A DNA stretch of 64,000 nt from Chytriomyces cf. hyalinus JEL632 (taxonomy: Eukaryota > Chytridiomycota > Chytridiomycetes > Chytridiales > Chytriomycetaceae): NCBI GenBank assembly GCA_025435555.1, contig JAIWWG010000012.1, forward strand, positions 186,001 to 250,000, read 5' to 3'. The position numbers and the translations under genes are program-made. The first letter of the stretch is position 1. Each line of letters starts with the position of its first letter. Positions 47,563 through 59,096 of this stretch are shown in pieces. The notes beneath the pieces were generated by a model that ran no database searches, had not been told where the DNA came from, and saw nothing but the letters and a program-made list of their open reading frames with translations.

Positions 47563-49859
47563 TTATTCCTCAGCCAGAACTTTCCTGCGCTGCCTTCGCT
47601 TTCGTTGCTTGCTGTTGTAATACAATTCGAATCGGACACCGCCAGGAACCACGAGTCGGTTATGCAGCAAGGAGTACAGCTTCAGAGTTTTCAGAAACTG
47701 GCAAATCTCCACTGACAATGCACCCGTCAATTCGCATTGAGTCAGCATTAGAACTTCTAATTGGGTCAATTCCATCATGGAAGCGGGGATTTCTGTGCCG
47801 TCGAAACTGTATTTCTCCGAGGATCAAAAAACGCGAAATAAAGAGGTCACGATAAAAAAGATGACCCCTACCAATTGTATGACAGCACCAATTCCTTCAA
47901 ACTGCGAAAGTACTTTATGCTGTCTGGAATGGGGCCAACCAAACCGCTACTGTTTAAATCAATGGATGTGACACTTGTCCAGTTGCAAAAGACGGCAGGG
48001 AAGGTATTCATCCTGCTTCCTCGCAGAGATATGTACTTTCCGTAATACCGATTAACCTTTTGCACCGTGTTCAGTTTCATTTCCAAATAGGCTGCTTGAA
48101 ACGCGCGTGGTCCTTGAAACAACATTTTGTCAAACCAGTGTCGCTCACCCATGTCAGCAGGTGGCAGAAAGTGAGAGTGAAAGTTGAATAAATGCCGTGG
48201 TGCAGAGTCATCGTCGAAAAGCGTCCAGATTCGGCGTGAAATGTGTCGCAAAAGAACGCATTCCTTTGGATGAAGCCATTGAAAGATTTGAAGGAGGATT
48301 TCAGTTGGCGCGGCTGAAAGAGTGGAGTCTGGTGCTTCTGGGGGTTTGAAATATCGCATTTCCTTCTCATACGACATTTTTTCAGGTCCACCACCGTATC
48401 GAAACAATGCAGTGACTATTCGAACCGATTCTGAATGGCCCTGGACCGCAGCAGCGTAGAAATGGTCAATAGCCTCTTTATCCTTATCTTTTGCTTCCAG
48501 GTCTGTCCCGGCCATGAATAATTTGCGACTGATTTTTGAAGTTGGCCCCAAACATGCTTCGGCACCTTCGTATTTTAAGCGAACTGCCATTCGATAGTAA
48601 TCGACTGCCTTGAATAGGTTGACTGGCACACCTTTTCCGTCCTGAAACACAACACCACAGTTGTATGCACCAAATCCATCACCCAAGGCTGCAGACTGTT
48701 GGAAAAACTCTGCCGCCCGAACTGAATCTTTGGCGCATCCTCGACTTTCACCCAGTAAGTAGCCAAGGTTGCTCATAGCTGCTGCGTTGTTCTGTTTGGC
48801 GGCACGCTCGTAGAATTCGAATGCTATGGAGTAATCTTGCTCCACGCCTGTTCCATTTGCGTACTTGAGACCCAAGGTATATAACGCCCACGCATCTTCG
48901 AATTTCGCAGCTTCTAGATAATATTGGAGAGACAGTTCGTGGCTCTGCTCAACGCCGATCCCTTTATCATACAAGCGTGCTAGGTTGCGCTTTGCGGCGG
49001 CAGAAGATCCGTCCTCCAGCTGCACTGCTTGTTCGAAAAATGTTGCTGCTTTGCTGAGATCTTTTAGAATGCCGTCATACCCATCCTCATGAAGAGTCCC
49101 AAGATAGTAGCATCCGAGGCTACATCCGAGGCTAACTGCTTTTTCGAAAAGTTCAACTGCCTTCTTGACGTCCTTTTCCACCCCAGTTCCTTTTTGATAC
49201 AGCAGTCCTAGTTGGCTGATACATTCGACACTCCCAGCATCCATTCCCAGCCGATAATGTTCAATCGCGTTGGCATGGTTCACAGGAACACCGGTCCCCT
49301 CAAAATACATGCTTCCGATTGTACTATGTGCATCGGCAAAGCCTTGGTTGATTGCAGATTGCGCCCAGTGCAGTGCTTCGACTCCGTTTTGTTCACATCC
49401 AATGCCTTTTGATAAACAGACGGCCAACTGGCCTTGTGCTTTGGCGAAACCGAGCTTCGCTGACTTTTCGACCCAAGCAAATCCCGCAGTGCGATCGACA
49501 TCTGCGAACAAAAATGACCGGGCCAAGTTGGTGTTTTTTTTTTTTTTTTTTTTTTTTCGTGTCAGTTTTAGAACGTTGGATGTTATTTGTAGGCAATCAC
49601 CCGTCCCTTGGCCATACACGATACAAAAGCCGTAACTGTACATGCTAGCTAGATTTTCAAGATGTGCAAGGTATTGAAAGACTTTGAAGGCGTCCTCAAG
49701 ATGCTGCCCTTTGAAGTTGATCTCGTCGGCGAGATTGTAAAGGGCGTCGTGATAGTTGTCGATGGTCGCTCCGTTCACCCGCTGGGAAGACCAGTCTTTG
49801 TAACAGGGGAAGTGCTTGAAGACATTGCCGTCGTTGCTGTTGTTGGGTGGGTCCGCCAT
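47563..49859 (-). CDS. Sel1-repeat, F-box and leucine-rich repeat protein
   Basis: Three exons: 49859 to about 49602, about 49502 to about 47876, and about 47817 to 47563 (roughly 715 residues). The N-terminal part contains about ten Sel1-like repeats, for example AHSTIGSMYFEGTGVPVNHA, CISQLGLLYQKGTGVEKDVK and WALYTLGLKYANGTGVEQDY. Next comes an F-box-like segment, PTEILLQIFQWLHPKECVLL with HISRRIWTLF, then plant-type LRRs: WTSVTSIDLNSSGLVGPIP, IKYFRSLKELVLSYN and MELTQLEVLMLTQCELTGAL. A Lys/Arg-rich tail (SKQRKRRQRRK) ends it. The combination suggests a substrate adaptor for an SCF-type ubiquitin ligase, but this is inference. Intron 1 contains a run of 22 A residues. This is the only complete copy of a locally amplified gene; two decayed copies follow. 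Confidence 0.82.
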
Positions 49860-49989
49860 TGAGGAAGCAACTGGAGGAAATTTTTCGACAAAGAGTTTTG
49901 GGTTCTGCTTGGCGAATCAATATCCATGTAAATATTTAGCAGATAGAGCTGAAGATGCTGCGACTTGAAACGGTTGAAAAATCTGAAAA

Positions 49990-51300
49990 TGAGCCGCGAC
50001 GGCTCCTTCATCATTCAGCATAAGAACTTCCAAGTGTGCCAGTTCCATAATGGAAGCGGGAATCTCTGTGCCGTCAAACCTGTAAACTCAGACGGTCAAA
50101 AAATAAATATACGCGAGACTAGCAGTAAACCAAAAGGATGACCGCACCGATTACATGACAGCTCCAATTCCTTCAAACTACGCAAGTGCTTGATACTGTC
50201 TGGAATCGCGCCAACCAGGCCATAGTTGCTTAATCGAATGGAAGTAAGACATGTCCATTTGCTGAAGGTGGCAGGGAAGGTATTCAGCCTGTTGTTTCGC
50301 ATTGCATACTTTCTGAGTGGAGTGTGAATATTCATCCCATTCTATAAGATTTCCAAATAGGCTGCTTGAAACGCGGGTGGTCCCTGGAATAACATCCTAA
50401 CGAACCAATCCTCGCAACCTGACAAGGGGCTTCGCATCAACAGCATGTGAAACTTCAGCAAATGCCGCGGGAAGATGTCATCTTCAAAAAAAGTCCAGAT
50501 TCTGTGAGAAACGTGCCTCAAACGAATGCATTCCTTTGGATGAAGCCATTGAAACATTTGAATGAGTGGAGTCTGGCGTTGCTGGGGGTTAAAGTATCGC
50601 ATTTCCTTCTCGTACGACACCTTTCCAAGTCCAGCAGCGTCTATATACATTGACGCAACTGCGCAAATAGCCTTCGAATGGCCCTGAACTGCAGCAGCGT
50701 AGTAATGGTCAAGGGCCTCTTTATGCTTCCTTTCTCTGTGCAGCACTCCCCCCTCATTGTACAATTAGTCGGGCCCCAAACATGATTTGGCACCATCGTG
50801 TTTCAAGCGAACTGCCATTCGATAGTAATCGACTGCCTTGAACAGGTTGACTGCCACACCGTCTCTATTCCATGTTGCCAACTGGCGTTGCGCATGGGCA
50901 AAACCGAGCGTTGCTGAATTTTCGACGCAAGCAAATCCTCCAGTGCGGTCGACAGCTGTGAATAAAAAACGGCAAATGGAAGATTGTTTTCAGGACATTG
51001 GATGCTGCTTTTATTGCCCAAGTGGTGGGGGGGAAGTCACTCACGCGTCCCTTGGCCAAACATGATGCTATAGCCGTAACTGTACATGCCAGGTACGTGT
51101 CCGAGATGTGCAAGGTGTTTAAAGACTGCGAACGCGTCCTCAGGATGCTGCCGCCTGAACTTGATTTCGTCCACGTGCTTGTAAAGGGCGTCGTGATAGT
51201 GGCCGATGTTTGCTCCGCTGTCCTGCTGGGAGGACCAGCCGTGGTAGCAGGGGAAGTGGTTGAAGACACTGATGTCGTTGCTGCTGGGCGAGTTCGCCAT
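49990..51300 (-). pseudogene. Second copy of the Sel1/F-box/LRR gene, internally deleted
   Basis: From ATG at 51300 the N-terminus (NHFPCYHGWSSQQDSGAN) matches the intact copy. After the first intron it keeps one Sel1 repeat (VDRTGGFACVENSATLGFAH), then jumps from RQLATWNRDG directly to VAVNLFKAVDYYRMAVRLK, losing most repeats. An in-frame TAA occurs at about 50764 after CLGPD. Downstream the F-box region (MFQWLHPKECIRLRHVSHRI) lacks its first part, and the LRR region (WTCLTSIRLSNYGLVGAIP, LRSLKELELSCN) is still readable to about 50000. The deletion plus stop make it a pseudogene, although a short N-terminal product is possible. Confidence 0.7.
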
Positions 51301-51419
51301 TCGGACGTCTGATTTTGTTTATTTTTTTGGACAATGTTCAGGTGCCAAATACCGCTTCAAGGCAGTAAGCGATGCCGATCATATTCACAAGCCCTTTTAT
51401 CTTTGCTGTTAAAAGCTTA

Positions 51420-51740
51420 GTGTGCCAGTTCCATGATGACCATCACTATTTCTGGGCCGCAAATCTGAAAACTGCAGTGTCAAAACAACTCGAGAAAAGA
51501 AAGAAACATTAAGATGACCGCACTGACTTCACGACAGCTGCAGGTTCGACTGGAGGATGGATCAGATGAAGGAGAAAACCGTGGTTCGAACTATTCAAGT
51601 GCTTGATGGTGTCTGGAGACGCGCCTGGGAATTAATGGAAGTAGCTGGGATGGGGATTTCTTTGCATCTCACTATCGAGCAGGTGAAAGCGCTGCTGCGG
51701 AAGCGTGACCAAAGAAAAGTGAGAAATACAAGATTTATTA
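51420..51740. repeat. Duplicated fragments: LRR-exon remnant and RINT1 3' end
   Basis: Positions 51420-51640 resemble the LRR exons of the Sel1 gene (compare 50040-50230: GTGCCAGTTCCAT, GATGACCGCACTGA, CAAGTGCTTGATG). Directly joined at about 51645-51740 is a copy of the RINT1 3' end, including CGAGCAGGTGAAAGCGCTGC and the following GTGAGAA tail, corresponding to about 47375-47465. In the plus frame it still reads LTIEQVKALLRKR, as does RINT1, but without the stop. This shows the duplicated unit included the end of RINT1, and later rearrangement fused it to an LRR remnant. Confidence 0.75.
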
Positions 51741-52633
51741 TTATTCTATATTCATCAGCTGCTGCAACTTCCTGCGTTTTGATTGGTGACTTTCCGCGTC
51801 CCCATCGTGACTCCATTCGAATCGGTCCGAACTGATGAGCCGCTTCAGATTGTTGATAAAGTGGACATCACCCACACCCAATATACGCGTCAAACCCCAG
51901 TCATCCAACGTACGAACTTCCAAGTGAATCAGTTGGTTTTTGCGCAAGGAGTACTGCTTCAGAGTTTTGAGAAACTGGACAAACGGCCAACCTAATGTAC
52001 CAGTTAAACCGCAGTCTTCCAGCAAAAGAACTTCCAAATGCGCCAGTTCCATGATGGAAGCGGGAATCTCTGTACCGTTGAACCTACACGACCAAGTGTC
52101 AAAATAAAGAAGTAAACGCGAGATAAAAGAAGTAAACTGAAAGGATGACTGTACTGTGGGCATCCATGAAGCCTCGATCGATCGCAGATAGCGCCCAGCG
52201 CAATGCTTCAGCTCCGTTTCGTTCACGTCCAATGCCTTTCGATAAGCACACGGCCAACTGGCGTTGTGCTTTTGCGAAACCGAGCGTCGCCGATTTTTCG
52301 ACCTATGCAAATCCTACGGTGCCATTGGTAGCTGTGAATTGAACAAAGAACCCCAATCAGAATGTTGGATGCTGTTTTTGCCAAAACTCACTCAGACGTT
52401 CCTTGGCTAAACATGATACTGTAGCCATAAATACACATGCCGGCTACATGTCCGAGATGTGCAAGGTATTTAAAGACTGCGAATGCGTCCTCAGGATGCT
52501 GCCGCTTGAATTTGATCTCATCGGCATGATGGTGGATAGCATCGCGATAGTTGTCGATGGTTGCTTCGTTCCCTTGCTGGGAGGACCAGTCTTTGTAGCA
52601 GGGACAGTGCTTGAAGATAATGCCATTGGTCAT
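51741..52633 (-). pseudogene. Third copy of the Sel1/F-box/LRR gene, heavily deleted
   Basis: ATG at 52633 begins MTNGIIFKHCPCYKDWSSQQ, matching the intact copy. After intron 1 it keeps RTAGFAWVEKSATLGFAKAQ, RQLAVCLSKGIGRERN and AEALRWALSAIDRGFMDAHS. It then jumps straight to the LRR end FNGTEIPASIMELAHLEVLL, omitting all later Sel1 repeats and the F-box. The C-terminus differs from the intact copy (FEWSHDGDAESHQSKRRKLQ, stop at 51741). The two halves are not in one continuous frame without a further intron near 52090, so a functional short protein is possible but unlikely. Confidence 0.65.
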
Positions 52634-52699
52634 TCAGTGTTTTTTTTTTTTGGATACGAGGCGTTTTCCCTGCATGAATTGACTCGACCTGAAACAAGC

Positions 52700-53648
52700 A
52701 TAAGAGAATAAAAGAATACCTTTGCTATCCCAGGTCATCATTGTGCGCGTAACCGTTGCCAGCTCCAGCATTCCTTGCGATTCCCATCACTTCCCGAAGT
52801 CTCCATATACGCACGACCATTTTTTTTTTTTTGTTGAAAATGTTCAGGTGCCAATTACCGCTTCGAGGCAGTAGGTGATGCCAAGTTCACATCCATTGCG
52901 GATTCGAAACGTCAAAGAGCAAACGGCGAGAGCAAGAATCAAAACACTGTTTGGCGTGTCTCTCGGTGGCAAAGCGAGGACAGCTCACCGAGATACTTTT
53001 CAAGAATTGCCTCTCTCGATTGTGCGGAACACCAGTCGATGTAGGCAGAGGCGGTGACCGAATGTAGTGTTGCTGTTGATGTTGCTGGTAGTTGTATCCA
53101 TTGTTGGCGCAACTTTTTCTTAAGATTTTTGGTAGCAATGTTTGAACACGTTGGCAAGAACGAACGATGGTAACGACCCTGAATCACAAGAGCGCATAGT
53201 CCTACCTTCGTCATATTAAGAGTGCAATGGCACTCGTTGTCGCAATAGTTGCTGGGCCATCTGATGGGAGCACCAGTTTTCATGACCATTTGTGGCATCG
53301 TTTTCTGCTGTGAAATCTGTGGGAAAAGTCCATCACAGCGACAGTCTCTGCCATCGAGGCTCCAACCTTGCACCCCATCTGACACTCGCCATGCAAGCTG
53401 AATCAAATGCCTGCAACCACACTTATACCACCTTTTTATACCTATTCTGAATGGGAACAAGATGCTACGCTTGTCACGTTGGACACGAGATGCTGATGAC
53501 TCGTCGTGAAAAGATGCTGCTCTCGGAGTCTGCTTAGAGCGAGGAGACAGGCTCGCGTTCTCAGGTAAGCTGCCTGTAAATTTTTATGAAAACGTAAATG
53601 CAAGGGCAATAAACAAAAACAAAACAAATTGTTGGTGGGCAGCAACCA
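52700..53648. other. Interval with one unassigned Cys/Trp-rich minus-strand frame
   Basis: A minus-strand open frame of 173 residues at 53460-52939 starts MFPFRIGIKRWYKCGCRHL and contains VSDGVQGWSLDGRDCRC, APIRWPSNYCDNECHCTL and LCALVIQGRYHRSF. The spacing of Cys, Trp and His is reminiscent of zinc-binding N-termini of Mutator-like or FLYWCH-type proteins, but I cannot assign it. It could be an exon of a decayed transposon. The remainder shows only short repeats, including T-runs at 52819 and 52640, and the end of the duplicated block near 52870 (a copy of 51335-51380). Confidence 0.35.
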
Positions 53649-56600
53649 ATGTTGAGCATGTGTGATGAAGCCACAACCGCCGACACCGACACTGCGAACG
53701 AGACTGCCACCACTGCGACCATGCCCGCATCTGCAGCAAAGACTCTGAGGCGGGACGGTGCCGAGGCTGGCGTCGGTCCCGGTGACAACGGGCTCGGTCG
53801 GCACACTGCTCGGGCGGACGGGGACGGGCCTGCGATCAGTTCCAATTCGGGTGACTGTGATGGCAGGGGTGCAGCCAAGGAGAGGCCTGACCTTGTCGAG
53901 GTACCCGCAAACACAAGCACGGCCTCTGCGTCTGACGCCAATTCAGACTCCAAACCGTCATCGTCGTCTACATATAACGCTACAATTGATTCGGTGTCGC
54001 CGTCGGATGTTGACCCACAAATCGGTGCTTCATCGCAGCTTCCAAACAACAATAACAACAACAAAAACAGGAGCAAAAAGAATCGCCTGCGCAACTCAAA
54101 TTCGACGTCGAACCTGATAAACTCGCAGATGCCGTTCTTGTACACTGCCTCGACTGCCCCGCTTCACGGTCACGGAAACAACTACAACAACTCCATCAAC
54201 AACACCTTCATGAGCAGCAGCCCGCTCAATCACAGCCACAACTTCATGAGCGTCAATCAGCAGCAGTTGTTTCCGCAGCACCCTTACTATAACTTCAACT
54301 ACAATTATGACCACAGCTTCAACCACAACAACTACAACTTTATCCAGCCACAACATAACCCCAACTTGCTCTCTCCATCATCGTCATCGCAGTCATCCAA
54401 TACAAGGACGAACAAAACACGGATGAAAAAAATGAAAAAGATTCGCAACAGCGCCAGCAATAACAACCTTCTCGACACGGACACTCTCGTGGCTGAAGAT
54501 GATGCTCGGGTAAACTCAAACTCGTCAGCGTGTGCTACGACGGCAGATGATGTTGTGGATGTGGTGGGAGAAAGCGACTGCAACAATCGGACAGCAGTTG
54601 ATGGAACCCATCACGACGTTGCTGTGGGCTCAAACGGATCAGATAAAGTGGAGGTAACTTGCCATTGAACAAAAGCTTGAATTCTACGTTCTTCAGTTTC
54701 TTACATCATGTGTTCTTCCAGATGGATGGTGTGAACGAGTCGAAACCCTCGGATCAAAATGCTTCCAATTCCAAAACAGAGTCTCTTTTTTCCGTCACTC
54801 CGGCCGTGACCCCTTCTGTTGCTGGTGGATTAAATAGCACTGGCAGTACTCGAGGACGCACTGCTCCTTCACGTATGGTTTCGTCCAGAAAAAGTTTCAC
54901 AACTCTGCAAATGTCCTGGAGCCAACAGCAGCAGCAACAACAACAGCAACAGCAACAGCAGCAGCAACAGCAGCAGCAAATGCGAATGATGCATCTTCCA
55001 ATGGCTCCCCCGCCATATTCGCACCAACAATATCCTCACGCCCCGCAAGCGTTACTGGTTCAACCGACGCAAATCGCTTTTCATCCACAGCAACAGCAAT
55101 TGCCTCATTCTCTTTCCTTTCCATCCTACTCATCGCTTCCGTTACATGCTATGGTAACCCTTTTTCGCGAACTGATTGACAGTTATATAACATACTTAAA
55201 TTGGGTTTCAATGTTTTTTTTTTTTTGACAGCATCCTTCTTTCAGGCATCAGCCTTTACATCCTATGCACCCCATGGTAATGCAGCATCAACACCATCTT
55301 CATTTGGAGCAACAAAGAGAATTTGAAATGTCGAAACAACAACGTCACATGCAGCCGCAGCAGCAACCACGTCTTTCTTCAACCTTGTCACAACCTTCCA
55401 CCGCCTCATCATCCAGCAATACCATTCATCCAGTATCGACATTGCCATTGGGAGCACCATCTGTCGCTCATGGAAATACAACCGCACCCGCAGCTACATT
55501 GTTTGCAGGAACTGCGAATGCCGTGACTGGTGCAGTCACCTCATTGCCTTTGTCACCCGATGCAGGCGGTCAAGGTGAAATGGTACCTGCCGCACCGCTT
55601 GTTTACCCTATCGCGTCTCCGCGGCGGGGAAAGAAGAAGCATCGTGGTCAGCGTGGAAGCGGGAGTTCTCGGAAAGGAACGAAACTCAGTCAGGAAGAAG
55701 CCGAAATTGTTGAACCTGCGTCGTCTATACCGAATGGAACGGATGCAGTAGATACCAGCTGTGTATTGGATGAGGAGGAGCAAGTGCAGCATCGCGGTAG
55801 TGGTGGTGCAGAGAAGCAAGAGCAGATTGTGGATGCTCAGAAAGTTGTGTCTGTGGAAGGAGGTGCGAGTTTGCGGAAACGTGAGGTTCATGTTTTACCG
55901 CCGAAACCTGTGGTGCCGAGTAAGGCCAATGCACGCGGGGAAGCTGTCAGTCCAGTTGTTGCGAGCAACGATGATGCGGTTGCTGCTGTCCCCATGGTGG
56001 AGGATGGTGAACTTGTCTCGCAAAATGGTTCAATTGAAGCCGAGAAATCCAGCACCGTTAGCGTGCCTGTTGTTGCAGTTGCTGCTGCATCTCCGAAAGT
56101 TGTGAAGGCAGTCTCTGTAACTCGGTCTATGACTGCTCCTCCTGCAGGTCCATACGCGCGGCTTGGAGATCTCTTTGGATATATGGGAAAAGTGGTGTCG
56201 TTTTCTGTAGAATGTGGCCATTTGAGTTCCGATGAGGCAGTGGTTGTGCATGAAGTTGTGAAGGATGTATTTGGGTTTTCAAAGCCTGTCGCTGGGTCAA
56301 ATGAGGTTGAAGGTCCGTGGAGGCTTTTATCTCGGACTGGATCGGACTTGTTTGCAATAGGTAGGGGGGTTTTATGCCAATTTATTTTTTTTCTGGAGAT
56401 TATTGTTTTTCTCAACACCGAAATCGTGTTTCATTAGGGACTTGGAAGCACGACAACCGGAGGCATCTGCTCATTCCTGCGTCTGTATTTCCTGCCATTC
56501 GTGAGATTTTTGTTGCCGCGATTCAAGACAAGGGCTACACAGTTCCTTTCTTTGAATCCATCTTGGCTCAGTCGGAACCAGAGTCTCCTTCAAAAACGGG

Positions 56601-57627
56601 GCCAGAAATTCGAAGTTATGCTTCTGCAGCTGCATCATTCAAACCCACAACTCCCAACAAACCAAAACAAGCCGCCACTCCATTCGTATGTCCCGAGTTT
56701 ACAGACGTGATTGGAATCCGCCTTGAATCCCTGCAAGACTATGCGGCTGTCAACAAGGCGATTGAAAAGCACAAGAAGGAAATGAAGCGTGTTGAAAAAG
56801 ATTCACGAGAGTCTGCGGAAATGAGGCTCCATTTGGAAGAGGCGCGGAGGCTATATGCTGGGGCATTGGCGGATGGAATTTCGTTCTTGAGTTTGGATGT
56901 CGAAGCGTATGGTGAGCAAAAGATTTTTTGGAATATTTTGAATTTGTTTTTTTGAACCTCAACTCTCTTTTTTACAGAACGGGATCAAAGTAAAATACTG
57001 GAAATTGGATGGACACTGTACAACCCCAAAGAACTGGGCGGCACGCTTATTGGGAAGCATTTCATACTTGAAGAGAACCTTGAATACGCAAATGGCCGTT
57101 ACGTGGCGGATCATCGTTACGACTTCAAATTTGGAGAGACGGAAATAGAGTGTATGGACTATATTGTGAATTTGTTGAAGCTGGATCTGAATGTGGATGC
57201 GACGGCGGCGGCAGGTGTGAATGAAACTGGCGTGGTTCTTGTGGGACATGCCATCTCTGGGGATGTTGAATGGCTTCGACAGTGTGGAGTTGGGATTCAT
57301 GTGTTGAATCGGGACAATGTGCCTGTGAAAGGAGAAGAAAGTCAAGCTGGTCTTGAAAATGGGAATGCCGGTACTGCAGATGCAACCGCAACGAATGCCG
57401 TCATCAGCAGTAGCAAGCATTTTGTGTTTGATACAGTGGAACTGGACTGTGCGTTGAATGGTCGGTTGAAGGCGCAAAAGTCTTCATTGAAGAGCGTGTG
57501 CCGGAGTTTGGGGATTGTCGATGAGGAGAGCGATGTTCCGTTCCATAATGCTGGAAATGACGCGTATCTCACGATGCAGGCGTTTTTGAAAATGGCTGCT
57601 GGTGGTGGTGTGGGTGGATCGAGTTGA
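53649..57627 (+). CDS. Gfd2/YDR514C-like protein with C-terminal DEDD-type nuclease fold and long low-complexity N-terminus
   Basis: Five or six exons give roughly 1,250 residues. The first 750 are low complexity: Asn-rich (NNNNNNKNRSKKN, NYNFNYNYDHSFN), a polyQ run, and Ala/Val-rich stretches. The conserved part begins around RLGDLFGYMGKVVSFSVEC and GTWKHDNRRHLLIPASVFP. It ends in an RNase H-like 3'-5' exonuclease domain: ISFLSLDVEAYE, ILEIGWTLYNP, GRYVADHRYDFKFGETEI, GVVLVGHAISGDVEWL and VPFHNAGNDAYLTMQAFLKM. This arrangement matches fungal Gfd2/YDR514C and QIP-type proteins. The DEDD acidic residues can be placed as D/E in LDVEAYE, D in GDVEWL and D in GNDAY, so activity is plausible. Function is poorly known; yeast Gfd2 has been linked genetically to mRNA export. 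A strong coiled segment (KHKKEMKRVEKDSRESAEM) precedes the nuclease domain. Confidence 0.78.
54923..54979 (+). repeat. CAG/CAA trinucleotide repeat encoding polyglutamine
   Basis: About nineteen consecutive CAG/CAA codons inside the Gfd2-like gene encode an uninterrupted Gln tract. The mixed CAG/CAA composition should stabilise it against slippage. Gln-rich sequence continues on both sides. Confidence 0.9.
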
Positions 57628-58047
57628 CAAGAATTGCAAAAGGGATGCCAGAATAGTTTTTGTTTTTTTTGTTAATTTTTTTTTTTCAACATCGACATTA
57701 CTTTTTTCTTTCTCTGTTACTTCTATCATTTTTCTCTTGTCTTGTTTTTTTTTTTAAGTTATTATTGGCGAGATATTTCTATAGTGTCCCACCCGTTTTT
57801 CTTCCTTGTTTCTGTGTTTTTTTGTTTCTGTTTCCCGTTGTTTGTCGCTTTTCTGTTTTCCTCTTTTACTTATTTTGGTTTGTACATGTAACTCGCGAGG
57901 GGAGGGCGTTAATCAAATAGAGATGGGGATTCACATATTCTTGATTTGTTTGTTTTCCTTTGACAAACCTTTTGGACTCAAACGGGTGCCATCAAAACAA
58001 AACAAAAACGCGTACACATTTCAGGCGTTCCCCCTCTGCTTTTGAAT
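57628..58047. other. T-rich intergenic interval, no gene seen
   Basis: This is the 3' flank of the Gfd2-like gene and the 5' flank of the FAM92 gene. It is strikingly pyrimidine-rich on the plus strand (57655-57860), with many TTTTTT runs and TTC repeats, probably a 3' UTR plus promoter. No conserved frame was found. Confidence 0.6.
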
Positions 58048-59096
58048 ATGCCTTTCAACATTCCCGGACTGACGGATCGCAGGTACAGTGTGGGCATGAA
58101 AATGACAACCCCTTTCCAAGTTTTGGAAATGAAGTTTTCCTGATTTTCCGTATAAACTATTCACAAAACTGGCAGCCCTTCAGACGCGCAATCCCATTTC
58201 GTTCATTCGTATGCAAAAACCACGGACCACCACATATCAAAGCTAGCAAACGTGACATCAGGGTACATTCGGAACCTGGAACGAACGCAGAAAAAGACGC
58301 TCAAAATGGGCCGCCTCGTCAAACAGTTTAGTGAGACGGAGGAAGGGGACTTTCGATACATGTTGGCGGATTTTGCGGATATGCTGATTGGTATTTCCCT
58401 CCCTTTTTTTTTTTTGTTGAACTGTTGTCTCATGCATGCTTTTTGTTGGACTGTTTTTCATAGAGAAAGAAGCGGAACGGGCAGATTTGATTGTCCGCAT
58501 GCAAGTCATGTGCCAGGACCCGCTAAAGACGTACTCAATCTTGTGTCAAAAATTGAAGGACGAAGCCAAAACGCGGGACAGCGCCGTGACCAAAGAAGCA
58601 AACAAGCAACACCAGCTGAACCGAGTGATGATGAAGGAAGGCGCAAATCGACCCAAACTCAACCAGGTGCGTTGTTTTGGTCGATATGAGCTTCACAGTG
58701 ATCCACTGATGCTTTCCCTCCCCTCTCCTGCTTCAGTCGCAAATGGAGCTCGCTGGTGCCTCACATGAGGTTTCTCAAGCGACAGAGACGTTGGCTCAAA
58801 GCATTCAGACTTTCGAGGAAAAGAAACGGGATCATTTAAAGAGCGTGTTGAGTGAATTCCTCTGGTACAGAATTACCTGCCTCCTTTTTCTTTTTTGGGA
58901 AATTGAACTCCCCACCCGTTTCCATAAACAAAGGTCTGAAATCAAGTACCACGGCAAGATGCTCGAGATTCTCACAGTGCACCACCAGAAGCTGGGAGAA
59001 ACCGCGTTCACGGACGACGTTTCGCGGCTAGTGGATAAAATGAAGACGCATCCGGCACCGCCATCCCTTTCGCCTGTTCGGTCGCTCATGCGTTGA
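58048..59096 (+). CDS. FAM92/CIBAR-like BAR-domain protein
   Basis: A BAR-domain protein related to FAM92A/CIBAR1, which binds Chibby and membranes at the ciliary base in animals. Five exons join exactly in frame: 58048-58082, 58176-58390, 58464-58666, 58737-58864 and 58934-59096 (247 residues). Recognisable parts are VTSGYIRNLERTQKKTLKM, GDFRYMLADFADMLIEKEAE, DPLKTYSILCQKLKDEAKTR, and SIQTFEEKKRDHLKSVLSEF with LWSEIKYHGKMLEILTVHHQ, matching helix positions of the FAM92 BAR domain. The acceptor at 58175 rather than the stronger-looking one at 58183 was chosen because only it keeps the frame. The protein is almost wholly helical with no SH3 or PH domain. It adds to the cilium-related genes in the window. 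Confidence 0.85.
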
